From Methanosarcina siciliae T4/M (lineage in GTDB: Archaea; Halobacteriota; Methanosarcinia; Methanosarcinales; Methanosarcinaceae), in assembly GCF_000970085.1 (NCBI RefSeq), contig NZ_CP009506.1, positions 3,906,001 to 3,970,000 on the forward strand: DNA of 64,000 nucleotides, in the 5' to 3' direction. The notes beneath the pieces are model-generated. The model was not told the origin of the DNA. It worked only from the letters and a program-made list of their open reading frames with translations, and made no database searches. Below, in pieces: positions 1 through 10,500 of this stretch. A program made the translations under genes and the position numbers. Numbering within the stretch: the stretch's first letter is position 1; every line of letters starts with the position of its first letter.

Positions 1-1055
1 GCCCTGCTCCCCAATGTTATACTGTGGAGAAAACCTGCCCCAACTGCGGAGAAAAAACGGAAGAACACAGGATAGTGTCCTTTGTAGATGCCCCGGGGCA
101 CGAAACCCTTATGGCAACAATGCTTTCCGGTGCTGCGATTATGGACGGGGCAGTGCTCGTAATTGCCGCAAATGAAGACTGTCCGCAGCCCCAGACAAAA
201 GAACACCTGATGGCCCTGGACATCATAGGAATTAAAAACATTGTTATAGTCCAGAATAAAATCGACCTCGTATCAAGGGAAAAGCTTGTCGAGAACTACC
301 GCCAGATAAAGGAATTTGTTAAGGGTACAGTTGCCGAAAACGCGCCTATAATCCCTATTTCTGCCCAGCAGAATATTAACATTGATGTCCTGATCGATGC
401 CCTGGAAACCCAGATCCCGACCCCTGTGCACAAAGTGGATAAGCCTGCCAGCATGTTGATTGCCCGATCTTTTGACATTAACAAGCCCGGGGCCTCAATC
501 GATGAGATCCGCGGAGGAGTTATCGGAGGCACCCTTACGGAAGGCGTACTTCACCCGGGAGACGAACTTGAGATAAGGCCCGGAATAAAGGTCACAACCG
601 AAGGCAGCACCAAATGGATTCCTATCGTGACAACGATTTCATCCATTTATGCAGGCGCGACAAAGGTAGATGAAGCAACTCCCGGAGGGCTTCTGGCTGT
701 CGGAACTTACCTTGACCCCACCCTGACAAAAGGTGACTCTTTAACCGGGCAGATCGCAGGCGTCCCAGGTACCCTACCCGAGACCCGGCACCGGTTTGTA
801 ATGGAACTTCATCTGCTCGAAAGGGTTGTGGGAGTTACCAGGGAAGAAAAGATCAATGAAATCAAAACCAGTGAACCCCTTATGCTTAACATCGGGACTG
901 CAACGACCGTAGGGATCGTCACAAGTGCCAGGAAAAACGAAGCCGAGGTGGCACTCAAGCGTCCGATAAGCGCAGCCGTTGGGGCGATGGTTGCTATCAG
1001 CAGGAGAATCGATTCCCGCTGGCGGCTAATTGGAGTAGGGGTAATAAAGAGTTGA
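1..1055 (+). CDS. eif2g: Translation initiation factor aIF2 subunit gamma (5'-truncated by window edge)
   Basis: This is the GTP-binding gamma subunit of archaeal aIF2, which delivers initiator Met-tRNA to the small ribosomal subunit. The frame is already open at the first bases, so the start codon and the P-loop lie upstream of the window. About 350 codons are visible, and the family is usually about 410-430 residues. Visible motifs are the zinc knuckle (CYTVEKTCPNCG), the G3 loop DAPGHE and the G4 motif NKID, followed by the two C-terminal beta-barrel domains. The stop codon overlaps the TTG start of the next gene by four bases, so the two are translationally coupled. The family assignment is secure; only the missing 5' end is uncertain. 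Confidence 0.97.
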   Translation, partial: PAPQCYTVEKTCPNCGEKTEEHRIVSFVDAPGHETLMATMLSGAAIMDGAVLVIAANEDCPQPQTKEHLMALDIIGIKNIVIVQNKIDLVSREKLVENYRQIKEFVKGTVAENAPIIPISAQQNINIDVLIDALETQIPTPVHKVDKPASMLIARSFDINKPGASIDEIRGGVIGGTLTEGVLHPGDELEIRPGIKVTTEGSTKWIPIVTTISSIYAGATKVDEATPGGLLAVGTYLDPTLTKGDSLTGQIAGVPGTLPETRHRFVMELHLLERVVGVTREEKINEIKTSEPLMLNIGTATTVGIVTSARKNEAEVALKRPISAAVGAMVAISRRIDSRWRLIGVGVIKS

Positions 1056-1417
1056 AAATCATAATCGATACTAACGGGTTCATGATCCCTGTCCAGTTCG
1101 GAGTGGATATCTTCGAAGAACTGAAAAGGCTGGGTTTTAATGAGTTCTATGTGCCTGAAGCTGTTGTATTTGAAATAGAAAAACTCATAAAGCGGGAAAA
1201 AGGTTCAAACAGGACGGCCGCAAAGGTTGCCAGGTCAATGATGGACAGAGGCGAACGAATAGCCGGAACGGGGCCTGCGGATGATGTGATTCTCAGGCTC
1301 GCGGGCGAGATGGAAGCGGCTGTTCTGACAAACGATATAGGGTTGAAGCGCAGACTTGCCGAATGCGGGATCCAGACCGTGTCTCTGCGCCAGAAAAACA
1401 GACTGGATTTTGTCTGA
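1052..1417 (+). CDS. PIN-domain protein (predicted ribonuclease)
   Basis: This 121-residue PIN-domain protein starts with TTG inside the stop region of the aIF2-gamma gene. The four acidic positions expected of a PIN nuclease can be placed: Asp in IIIDTNG near the N terminus, Glu in VFEIEKL, Asp in GPADD, and Asp in LTNDIGL. A single-domain PIN protein at this operon position is common in archaea. It belongs to the FCF1/VapC-like superfamily and may act in rRNA processing rather than as a toxin, because no antitoxin gene is adjacent. The fold is clear; the RNA substrate is unknown. Confidence 0.85.
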   Translation: MKIIIDTNGFMIPVQFGVDIFEELKRLGFNEFYVPEAVVFEIEKLIKREKGSNRTAAKVARSMMDRGERIAGTGPADDVILRLAGEMEAAVLTNDIGLKRRLAECGIQTVSLRQKNRLDFV

Positions 1418-1476
1418 AAATCCCACCGGACATTTCCGGGCAGCAGTTCCATTGATTAAATTAGGGTGATTAGCAG

Positions 1477-2061
1477 ATGTATAAATTAATGAAACTCGTT
1501 GATACTGTTCGCATTCCTCCGACCCTTTTAGGGGAGGAAATAATGCCTACCGTTAAAAACGCGTTACGGGAAAAACTTGAGGGGCAGGTCGACAAAAAGC
1601 TTGGCTCCCTTGTCGCTGTTTACAATATCGACGAGGTCGGAGAGGGGCACATCCTCGTAGGAGACGGGGCTGTGTACTATGATGTGACATTCGAAGCCAT
1701 AATGTTCATTCCGGAGCTTCAGGAGATTATTGAAGGAGAGGTCGTGGAAGCTGTTGGCTTTGGGGTTTTTGTTGGAATGGGCCCGATGGACGGGCTGCTC
1801 CACGTCAGCCAGATTACTGACGACTTTATTTCTTATGATGCCAAAAATGCAAGGCTTGTCACTAAAAACGGAGGCAAATCAATTTCCGAAGGGGACCATG
1901 TAAGGGCCAGAATTGTCGCGGTTAGCATCAACGAAAGGGAACCAAAGGAAAGCAAGATCGGGCTTACTATGCGCCAGACTGCCCTCGGAAAACTGCAGTG
2001 GCTCGAAGAAGCCCGCAGGAAGAAACAACCTCAGGAAGTCCCAGGCGAAGAGACTGCCTGA
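1477..2061 (+). CDS. rpoE1: DNA-directed RNA polymerase subunit E' (Rpo7)
   Basis: This is the archaeal counterpart of Rpb7. It forms the polymerase stalk with subunit F and helps open complex formation and RNA binding. The 194-residue protein begins MYKLMKLVDTVRIPP, a typical Rpo7 N terminus. Its C-terminal half contains an S1/OB-fold (GEVVEAVGFGVFVGMGPMDGLLHVSQI). Length and both domains match the family. Spt4 follows 28 bases downstream, which is the usual archaeal order. Confidence 0.97.
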   Translation: MYKLMKLVDTVRIPPTLLGEEIMPTVKNALREKLEGQVDKKLGSLVAVYNIDEVGEGHILVGDGAVYYDVTFEAIMFIPELQEIIEGEVVEAVGFGVFVGMGPMDGLLHVSQITDDFISYDAKNARLVTKNGGKSISEGDHVRARIVAVSINEREPKESKIGLTMRQTALGKLQWLEEARRKKQPQEVPGEETA

Positions 2062-2089
2062 ATAAAAGAAGGCAAAAGAGGAATTTGCA

Positions 2090-2275
2090 ATGTCAGAAAA
2101 AGTCTGTCGACACTGCTTGAGGGTCCTGGATGGGCAAACCTGTCCTGTTTGCGGAACTTCGGACCTTGCGGAAGAATGGAGTGGACTTGTTATTATCCTT
2201 GATACGGAACGCTCGGAAATCGCAAAAAAACTCGGGGTTGACATCCCGGATAGATTTGCCTTGAAGGTGCGCTGA
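2090..2275 (+). CDS. spt4: Transcription elongation factor Spt4 (RpoE'')
   Basis: This 61-residue zinc protein is the partner of Spt5/NusG in transcription elongation. Two CxxC-type pairs (CRHC and CPVC) make the zinc site, and the C-terminal beta-strand region (GLVIILDTERSEIAKKLG) is the Spt5-binding part. The size is typical for archaeal Spt4. It lies between rpoE1 and the dephospho-CoA kinase gene and shares their operon; the next start is one base after its stop codon. Confidence 0.96.
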   Translation: MSEKVCRHCLRVLDGQTCPVCGTSDLAEEWSGLVIILDTERSEIAKKLGVDIPDRFALKVR

Positions 2276-2276
2276 G

Positions 2277-2864
2277 TTGAGTGTTCATATCGAGCTTCCG
2301 ACAGAACTTCGCCCACTCATGAAAAAACCCCTGGGTACTTTATACAGGGGGAAGGGCAGGGATACCGTAGAAAAGTTTGTAGGAGAGCTTGCGAGCCCCA
2401 CAAAACTTATATCCGTAGGGGATGTTACTACCTTCCACCTGCTAGAAGCCGGGATTATTCCGGACATCTGTATTGTGGATAACCGCACCAAAAGGAAACC
2501 GGTATCCAGAGATGTGTCGGACCGGAACAGGGATAAGGTCTATGAAGAAGTTTCGGTTGACAACCCTGCAGGGATTATCACCGATGAGCTGATAAAAACC
2601 CTTTGCGAAGCGTTTGCCTCAGAAAAACTTCTCCGTATTTTTGTAAGGGGAGAAGAGGATCTGGCAACCCTTCCTGTTATCCTTATGGCTCCGCTGGGAT
2701 CCGTGGTCCTTTACGGGCAGCCCGATGAAGGCGTGGTCTTTGTGAAGGTCACTGAAAAAAAGAAAGAGGAAATAAGGGTACTTTTTGAAAAGCTCATCAG
2801 CAAAAATCAGAATACTGAACTGGATAAAATACGGAGAATTTTAGATGGACATAAAGATCCTTAA
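2277..2864 (+). CDS. GTP-dependent dephospho-CoA kinase (DUF359)
   Basis: This catalyses the last step of archaeal coenzyme A synthesis, phosphorylating dephospho-CoA with GTP as donor. The 195-residue sequence carries the DUF359 signatures SVGDVTTFHLLEAG, IVDNRTKRKP, NPAGIITDEL and VRGEEDLATLP, then MAPLGSVVLYGQP. The start is TTG, one base after the spt4 stop, and the 3' end overlaps the S24e start by 20 bases. The bacterial CoaE fold is not related. The assignment rests on family knowledge of DUF359 proteins. Confidence 0.93.
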   Translation: MSVHIELPTELRPLMKKPLGTLYRGKGRDTVEKFVGELASPTKLISVGDVTTFHLLEAGIIPDICIVDNRTKRKPVSRDVSDRNRDKVYEEVSVDNPAGIITDELIKTLCEAFASEKLLRIFVRGEEDLATLPVILMAPLGSVVLYGQPDEGVVFVKVTEKKKEEIRVLFEKLISKNQNTELDKIRRILDGHKDP

Positions 2865-3150
2865 AGACAAAAATAATTCACTTTTAAACAGAAGGGAACT
2901 GGATTTCATCGTGAAATATGAAGGTTCGACTCCTTCCAGAAGTGACGTGAGGAACAAACTTGCTGCAATGTTGAACGCTCCCCTTGAACTGCTGGTCGTC
3001 CAGAAAATCAAGACCGAATACGGAATGCAGGAAAGCAAGGGTTATGCAAAGCTCTACGCAGAAGAAGCCCGCATGAAGCAGGTAGAACAGGAATATGTCC
3101 TGAAAAGAAACCCTGCCCCGGGAGCAGAAACTGAGGAAGAAGAGGCTTAA
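2845..3150 (+). CDS. rps24e: 30S ribosomal protein S24e
   Basis: This small-subunit ribosomal protein, 101 residues, begins MDIKILKDKNNSLLNRREL and contains the conserved YEGSTPSRSDVRNKLA region. The C terminus is an acidic tail that varies within the family. The ATG lies inside the end of the dephospho-CoA kinase gene, so translation is probably coupled. S27ae follows after 21 bases. Confidence 0.97.
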   Translation: MDIKILKDKNNSLLNRRELDFIVKYEGSTPSRSDVRNKLAAMLNAPLELLVVQKIKTEYGMQESKGYAKLYAEEARMKQVEQEYVLKRNPAPGAETEEEEA

Positions 3151-3171
3151 GCCTTACCGAGGTGTATAAAC

Positions 3172-3321
3172 ATGGCAGTAAAAGATTACTACAAAGTTCA
3201 GGGCGACTCCGTAACCAGACTCAAACAATTCTGTCCCAGATGCGGACCCGGCATATTCCTTGCCGACCACAAAAACCGCCTTGCCTGCGGAAAGTGCGGC
3301 TACACCGAATTCAAGAAATAA
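3172..3321 (+). CDS. rps27ae: 30S ribosomal protein S27ae
   Basis: This 49-residue zinc-ribbon ribosomal protein begins MAVKDYYKVQGDS. Two zinc pairs are present, CPRCG and CGKCG, and the protein ends TEFKK. Archaeal S27ae lacks the ubiquitin fusion found in eukaryotes, and the length fits. An SD-like GAGGTG precedes the ATG by about 6 bases. It is the last gene of the operon before a hairpin and a long non-coding stretch. In many archaea a Kae1/Bud32 gene lies nearby; here that gene is about 25.7 kb further on. Confidence 0.96.
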   Translation: MAVKDYYKVQGDSVTRLKQFCPRCGPGIFLADHKNRLACGKCGYTEFKK

Positions 3322-3358
3322 CCCGCAAGGGAAATCACAACTCATTTTTCAACTTGGA

Positions 3359-3378
3359 CCGCAGGAGTTTTCCTGCGG
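3359..3378 (+). terminator. Hairpin after the ribosomal operon
   Basis: A perfect 8-bp stem (CCGCAGGA / TCCTGCGG) with a 4-base loop lies 37 bases after the S27ae stop and is followed by a T-rich stretch. This fits an operon-end terminator or 3' RNA stabiliser. The sequence is direct; the function is inferred. Confidence 0.55.
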
Positions 3379-3810
3379 CTTCTTTCATTCATGACCTCTT
3401 CCTGAGGAAAACATACCAAGCTCTTTTTGAAATCGATTCAACCTCTTTTTTGAAATATATTTAAGGATTTTCTTCACACTCCCGGGTTTCACAATTAAAT
3501 TTCAAGTCTCTTCTTTGCAATTTTATAACAAATTGACTACTTTTCCAAGGAAATTGCCTCAGAACTCCTCCCAATATTTATATTTTTAAGATCCTAATTA
3601 TTTATTTCATAAAAGAGAATTAAATCATATCTTAAGGATATTTTCATGCAATAATTTATCTATTTTGTATGCCAAGTTTTAGTAAGAAATAGCATCCAAG
3701 ATTATTTCATTTTTTGAAGATATCTACAGGATATCTATGAAAAAATTACAGTCAGAGAGCTGAAAAAAGTCATCTTGCAAGAGAAAAAATAAAAAGGAGA
3801 AGGATAAAAT
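3379..3810. other. AT-rich intergenic stretch with TATA-like boxes
   Basis: No convincing gene is present. It contains several T/A-rich promoter-like tracts, for example AATATTTATATTTT near 3573 and GAAATATATTTAAGG near 3450. The start region of the tandem microproteins follows. Confidence 0.5.
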
Positions 3811-3951
3811 ATGCCTGAGAAAAGCGCGAAAACAAAAATAACCAGAGTAAAGAATGTTCATATAACAAACCTGAAAGTAAAGGGTCTTAGACCAAAACCC
3901 CTGATTATAAAGAACCTGAATTTGAAAGAAGTCAGGAAAGCAAAGGGGTAA
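3811..3951 (+). CDS. Basic microprotein, first of a tandem paralogous pair
   Basis: This is a 46-residue lysine-rich ORF beginning MPEKSAKTKITRVKN and ending NLKEVRKAKG. A purine-rich SD (AAGGAGAAGG) lies 6-10 bases upstream of the ATG. It is clearly homologous to the next ORF: both share an [M]xEKSxxTKI start, a central KxKGLxPKPxIIKNL core and a basic end. Conservation between the copies at protein level, with each copy carrying its own SD, argues that both are translated. No family is recognised. The basic composition suggests nucleic-acid or ribosome association, which is inference only. Confidence 0.65.
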   Translation: MPEKSAKTKITRVKNVHITNLKVKGLRPKPLIIKNLNLKEVRKAKG

Positions 3952-3952
3952 C

Positions 3953-4114
3953 ATGTCAGAGAAAAGCACAAGAACGAAGATCATTACCATAAAGGACTCG
4001 GACATAAAAAACTTTAAAATAAAAGGTCTTGGGCCAAAACCCTTCATCATAAAGAACCTTACCTTAAAAAATGTCAGGCTGATCTTCAAACTCCCGCCGG
4101 AAAAGAAAGAGTAA
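3953..4114 (+). CDS. Basic microprotein, second of a tandem paralogous pair
   Basis: This 53-residue ORF begins MSEKSTRTKIITIKD one base after the stop of its paralogue. The shared core is KIKGLGPKPFIIKNLTLKNVR. The C terminus is longer than in the first copy (RLIFKLPPEKKE). An SD-like AAAGGGG lies 5-8 bases upstream of the ATG, inside the end of the first copy. The two were probably made by tandem duplication and are cotranscribed. No known family is recognised. Confidence 0.65.
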   Translation: MSEKSTRTKIITIKDSDIKNFKIKGLGPKPFIIKNLTLKNVRLIFKLPPEKKE

Positions 4115-4457
4115 GAGAAGTCGGGTATTCCTGCAAAAAAACAGAAAAAAAGTTTCGTAAATAAGGAATAATAAATATATAACTCCAAGTATTCTTGTTC
4201 TTAATATATAATTTGTTAATACTCGATTCCAGACAGGTTCTCCAAATCCAGGGCAGCTCACAACTTTCCCGACATTCAGTAAATTTCCTCCGATAAACCC
4301 TATTATGAGAGAAGGAGAAGCTACTGCAGGCCCAGGGCAGACCAGGACAGAAGAAGGGGTGCAAAAGCTAAAGTTATTGAAATTAAAATTTCGACCTTTT
4401 TTGCAAAGAACCGCCTCATTAGAAATATATATTAAATAAACGAAAGGAAAAAATTGT
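4115..4457. other. Intergenic stretch between convergent units
   Basis: No supported gene is seen. The stretch is AT-rich with a short GC-rich part around 4300-4350. Reading frames here have no SD, no recognisable domains and poor codon character. Confidence 0.4.
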
Positions 4458-4489
4458 GGGAAATTTGAGAAAAATTTTCTCTATTCCCC
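4458..4489 (-). terminator. Hairpin downstream of the 2936-aa surface protein gene
   Basis: On the minus strand the region 3' of the giant gene folds as GGG...GAGAAAA/TTTTCTC...CCC. A closely related element occupies 14911-14941 behind the second giant gene, so it is a shared 3' element, probably a terminator. Confidence 0.5.
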
Positions 4490-4534
4490 TTTGTTTTTCC
4501 ATTTTTTCCCATGTTTTTCCTTCTTTTTTCCTAA

Positions 4535-7500
4535 TCATATCATTGCAAACATATCCACAACATCATCAAAGTCTATCCTCCCGTTCCCGTTGAAGTCGAA
4601 GTACTCCACCGGCATGTTTTCCTCTATCCAGTCCATGTTATGGAAGTATGCCACTATATCCACGAAACTGAACTCTCCATTTCCGGTAAGGTCTTCATAG
4701 AGTCCATCTCCGTCAAGATCTTTTGGAGCATATTCCTGATCAGGAAGGGGTGAAAGAAGGGTTACTTCAATTGTCCCTGCCAAAAGAACTGGTTCGATGG
4801 AGTCTCCGGAATCTTCCTCCAGACGTTTAACCCCTATCGAAAGGTTCGCAGATCCTTTCTCCTTTCCGGAAACCGTGAGAGTAGCAAGCACAACATCTGC
4901 TGCTCCTTCCTGAACGGCATCTTCCAGGTCAACAGTCTTCATGTAGATAGAAGTCGCTGGCAGGGTAGAGTTCTGAGTAATCAGAGCCCAGGAGGGGTAC
5001 TCTATGTCAACTATTTCGGCAATGGCCGGATCGTCGATAGAAACGGTCAGGTTGTAGCCTGAAAGACCTGCAGGGAAATTGCTGGCAACGACACTTATTT
5101 CAGTAGATTCGTTTTCTGAAACTGAGGAACTTTCAGGGTCGAAATAGAGACTAACGGTTGACCCGGAAATCTCGGAAACCTCTATGTAATCCGATTTTGA
5201 CTCAAAGTCAGAACCAGCGGCATTTTCTACAGTCAGATTTACGGTGTAGTTACCTGCTGCAGAATAAGTATGCATGGGGCTCGATTCATTAGAGGTCGCA
5301 CCGTCGCCGAAGTCCCAGAACCAGGAGGTTGGAGAGCCGGTCGAGTTATCGGTGAATTGGACGGCCAGGGGTGCAATTCCCAATGTCGGCGTCGCGGTGA
5401 AATTTGCGTAAACATAGTTCGTTGAAAAGTCATCGATATCGGCACCGAAACTATAACTTCCGATCCATTTTACTGCTACCGTGTGGACTCCCGAGTAGTT
5501 CGTCGGGATAGTATACTGGGTCCATACGTTTGAAGTAGCAGCAGGCTGCGCCACAAGGACATCGTCAATATACACATAATATGTCCTGGTAGTTGATTCC
5601 CCGTACCCCCAGAAGGAAAAACTCTCCACATTCGTCAGGTCAACACTCTGCTGGACGAAATTCGTGTCCTGAGTGCCGGACATATCGAGATGGGTACCAT
5701 ACACCCCGCTATGGATCTTCGAGGTACTGATACTGGTAGTGCTCCCCGTTGTCCATCCGGTAAAATCACCGGTCTCAAATCCGGAATTGGTAAACCGGTT
5801 TGGATTGGTAACCGTGATATAGCCGGTCTTCGTCTCGGTGTCATTGCCATATGCGTTCGTCGCGGTGAGGGTTACGGTGTATGCCCCTTCAACCGTGTAC
5901 TCGTGCGAGGGGTTCTGCTCCTCGCTGTCGACGTTACCGTCGTTGTCGAAGTCCCAGAGCCACGAAGTGGGGGAACCTGTGGATTGGTCAGTGAAGTTAA
6001 CTGTGAGAGGAGCACTACCACTCGTTACATTTGCAGTGAAAGCAGCAACGGGTTCAGGCTCAGGTGTTGAGGGCTCAGAGACAGTGATATAACCAATCTT
6101 CACTTCGGAATCGCTTCCTCCAGCGTTTGTGACCGTGAGGTTCACGGTATAGTTACCTGCTGCAGAATAGGTATGCTCAGGGTTCTGTTCCGATGATGTT
6201 TCGTTGTCCCCGAAATCCCATGCCCAGCTGGTCGGTGAGTTCGTAGATGCATCGGAAAATTCAACGGTTAGCGGAGCACTGCCGGATGTTGTATTTGTAC
6301 TGAAATCAGCCTCAGGTACTGGAGGCATGACTACCGTGATGTAATCGGTCTTGATCTCATCGTCTGAACCTGCATCGTTCGTTACCGTGAGGTTGACAGT
6401 GTAGTTGCCGGCTGCGTTATAGATATACGAGGGATTCTGCTCAGTACTGTCAACTACTCCATCGTTCTCAAAGTCCCACATCCAGGAAATGATTTCTTCG
6501 CCTGTAGATTCGTCTGCGAACTGAATAGTTAGGGGAACCTCCCCCGAGGTGACATTCGCCGAGAAAGCTGCTACTGGAGCTGGGGGAGTGGAAGAACCCA
6601 CAGATAAGGTTGCAGATCCTGTAACACCATCGGCGGTGGCGTTAACCGTGACAGTGCCGGCGGAGAGAGCGGTGAAAATTCCGTCATTGTCGACCGTACC
6701 AACCGATCCATCCGAAGAGAACCATGTAAAGACAGTGTCGGTAAGCCTCTCACCATATTGGGTGCTTGCCTGGGCTGAGAAGGTGAGGTTGTCACCAGCC
6801 TCCAGTTCGGCCTCAGCCGGAGAAACTGTCACGGTACTGAGCACCTCTTCATCGGCAATAACCCAGATGTTGTCGATGTAGAATCCAGCATTTCCCCACC
6901 AGTATTCCATATATGACCCTATCTTGAAGGTGTGTTCACCAGGCTCTATTCCCGTGAGGTCAATCTCGTAATGTTTCCAGTCTTTGTTGTTCAGAATCAC
7001 AGGAAGAGAAAGCTTCTCATCACCATCCAGGAAGACTTTTACCCAGCTGCTGTAGACATAGTTAGTAGATAAAGACAAGGCATCAAATCGAAGAGTCTTT
7101 GCTCCTTCTGGAATATAGATCGTCCTTTCAGATGAGGTATAGATATTGTATCCGGATAACTGACCTGGATTACAGCCTATGCTGTAGTTTCCTTCATAAA
7201 CCGGTGTATCAAACAGACCACAGTTAGTGCAGGTCCAGCTGTCAAGCGATTCGCAGGGATCCTGCCACGGGAGAGATGCACCCTCACTGGTAACCGTGAT
7301 GTAGTCCGTCTTAAGTTCGTCATCACTTCCACTTGCATTGGTTACCGTCAGCTTTACGCTGTAGTTGCCTTCTGCGGTGTAGGTGTGGACAGGGCTCTGT
7401 TCTGTCGAGGTTGCACCATCGCCGAAGTCCCAGAGCCAGGAAGTTGGTGTGCCTGTAGACTGGTCCGTGAAATTGACATTGAGAGGAGCAGTTCCATTCG

Positions 7501-10500
7501 TTATGTCAGCAGCGAATGCTGCATCGGGCAATATGGGTGAAGCTGAGGAATACCCTATACTCATGAGGGCAAGTGGCATCTTGTAGTAGTTGCTGCCCTG
7601 CTTGTCATAAGCAAGCACACTGTCCTGTCCAGGAATAGGAAGACTGCTTATATCCCAGGTATTAGCCCCATAGTAAGGTCCTGATGCCACACCGGATGCA
7701 AGTATTGTTCCATTGAAAGTATAAATTCCATCCTTGCTGGCAAAGTAGATTGCAATAAGTTTTGCTGAACTCCAACCGCTTGCTAGTGAAGACGTGCCAA
7801 ACAAGGTTGAACCGGTATATTCCGTATCAAGTGGATTTACAGTATCATGGCCCTGGTTTACCCAGTAATAAACCTGATCCGAATCGCCATCATCGTACGC
7901 AACAACCAGTGTTATTGCCTTAACACGCCCGTCAAATGACGAGTCTGTCTTGGTTGTCGTTGCCTGCACATTTACGGTCTGCCCGTTGATTTCGTCGGTG
8001 AGATCGTACCACATCAGGTAGTCACTTGTCACACGGTTCATGTGGTCGCTTAACCATACAGGGCCGGTTCCACCCTCACCTGGGAAGGAGTAAGCGGTAT
8101 CGAAGGTCTCTTGTTTCCGGAGCTCGTAAGTGCTGTCGCCATTTGAATCAATGCCGATACTTACATTGCCCCGGTAATTGTTCTGCATGTGGCCGTCATA
8201 GACGTCAACATAGAGCCTGGCCCACTTGATATCGGTATAAGAAGGCAGAGTAAACGTTTTTTGAGCAGATGTCTCCATAGAGTAATATGAGTCGTACCAG
8301 AGCTCACCAGAAACTGTTCCTCTCTGGACCGTAGTTAAGGGAATACCACCATTGTAACTGTTTGCAGTGAGAGGAGTAAGGACAGCTATGGGTAGTGTTG
8401 CCGTATCGCTGCCACCCGGCCCGGTCACTGTAAGATTGACGTTGTAACTACCCTCAGTCACGTAAGTGTGAGTCGGGTTCTGTTCAGTGGAAGTGCTACC
8501 ATTGCCAAATTCCCAATTCCAACTGCTCACACTTCCGGTCGATGTGTCGGTAAAGTTCACCGTGAAAGGTACCTGGCCGGAGTCTGCATCGATGGTAAAG
8601 TTGGCAACAGGCGCTGAAACATCAGAAGTCACGCTGATGTAGTCAGTCCTTGTTGTGGTGTTGCTGCCGCCATAGTTTGATGCTGTGAGTTTTACTGTAT
8701 ACGTACCTAAGGTTTCGTAGGTGTGAGATGGGTTTTGTTCGGTAGAACTCTTGCCGTCTCCAAAGTCCCATGCCCAGGAAGTCGGGATATTTGTCGATTC
8801 GTCCGTGAACCGGACTGAGAGAGGAGCTGTACCGCTGGTTACATCCGAACTTAATTCGGCAATAGGAGCGAGAACGATGGAACCGACAGTGATATATCCT
8901 GTTTTTACTTCAGAATCTCTTCCTAGAGAGTTAGATACCGTAAGTGTCACATTACAGGTTCCTTCGGTCGTGTAAATGTGAGTTGGGTTCTGTTCAGTGG
9001 AGTTTTCACCATCACCGAAGTTCCATGCCCAAGAAGTTGGAGTGCCTGTTGAGATATCGGTGAATTTCACCGTTAGAGGGGCATGTCCACTTGTGGTGTT
9101 TGCCGAGAAGTTGGCTTCAGAAGCAGTTTCCCTGGTGACTTCAAGAATAGCTGAGGCCAGGTTCATATATCCGTCACAGCTAACACCAAGCTCGTTGGTA
9201 CCGTTTTGTAGAGTGCCGGTTACATCATACCATTTGTACGCTGGGTCTCCACCGCCGCTTCCTTTGATTGGGACGCTCCGCTTATTAAAAAGAATATTGC
9301 TCTGGCTGTTATCTGCACCGGAAGGCAGGAACGTTGTCATTTTAGAGGAAACAAAGTTTTCGGTAGTGACGTTATTGAACATGGCATAGGCGACGTAGGG
9401 ATCAGTACTTATGCCGTCAGCGTTGTAGAGGCTGTCGCAGCCTTCATCAATCCAGATCATCCGATACGGCTCATCCGCATCCTCATAAATCACTACCAGT
9501 ACCGCACCATAAAGTCCACCAATACCTACTCCCGGGTTGGATGCGTTTATTATTGCTGTGTTGCTGTTTTTGTTGAAGTAGGGGGTCACATCAAAAATTC
9601 CCTGTCCGTTGAAGTTATCTGTTCCATCTCCGTAGAAAGCCGTCTGGTTAACAGTGTTGCCATTGAACTGCAAGCTGAAATCGGGATTGCCGGGATTATT
9701 CCAGGTATATGACTGGTAAAGTCTGGCTTCTTTTACAGTTGCATCCGCAGGAATGGGAAGATCGGTATTTGTCCAGTGTACGGTCGTAGAATACCATCCG
9801 CCGCCTGACTTATAACCGGAATCACCCTGTGAGTATTTTACTGCAATATTTCCTTCCTGGTAGGCTCCTGTTTCCAGGTCATTTCCTGTGTAAAATCTCC
9901 CGCCGGTGTAGTAATCGCCAGTATAGGAGGTGTAGTTCCTAATCTGCACAGTTGCCACGTTGCCACTGGCATCCACCGCGAAAAATTTCAGCGTGGTAGT
10001 GGCATAATCTGCCATAGTTATCGGGCCAGTATAAAGCGTGCTGTTTGTGGTAGGGTCACTACCATCAGTAGTATAATAGATAGAGGGGTTCGAATCCACA
10101 TTATCCGTGGCTGATAGCGTGACTGACCGGGCAGGATAATAATTCCCGCTGTTCAGACTGGCAGTCACAGCTGGTGCCTCCATATCCGCAAAGGTATATG
10201 TTTCAGTCTGCACAGGCGATGAATTGCCGCTGGTATCCACCGCAATGAACTTCAACACCGTTGACTCGGTGATGTTGATAGCACCTGTGTACTGCGTGCT
10301 ATTTGTGGTGGGGTCGCTGCCATCAGTTGTATAATAGATGGAAGGGTCAGGGTCCGCATTGTCAGTTGCTGATAAGATCACCTGTGTTGAGACTGTGATA
10401 GTCCCGCCTGCCGGGCTTGCAGTTACATTTGGAGCTTCCATATCTTCGAGAGTGTATGTCTCGGTCTGCATGGGTGATGCGTTGCCACTGGCATCTACTG

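Noticed and set aside
10085..10100. tRNA-like GGTTCGAATCC motif
   Set aside because: It lies within the coding sequence of the giant protein and no cloverleaf can be formed around it.
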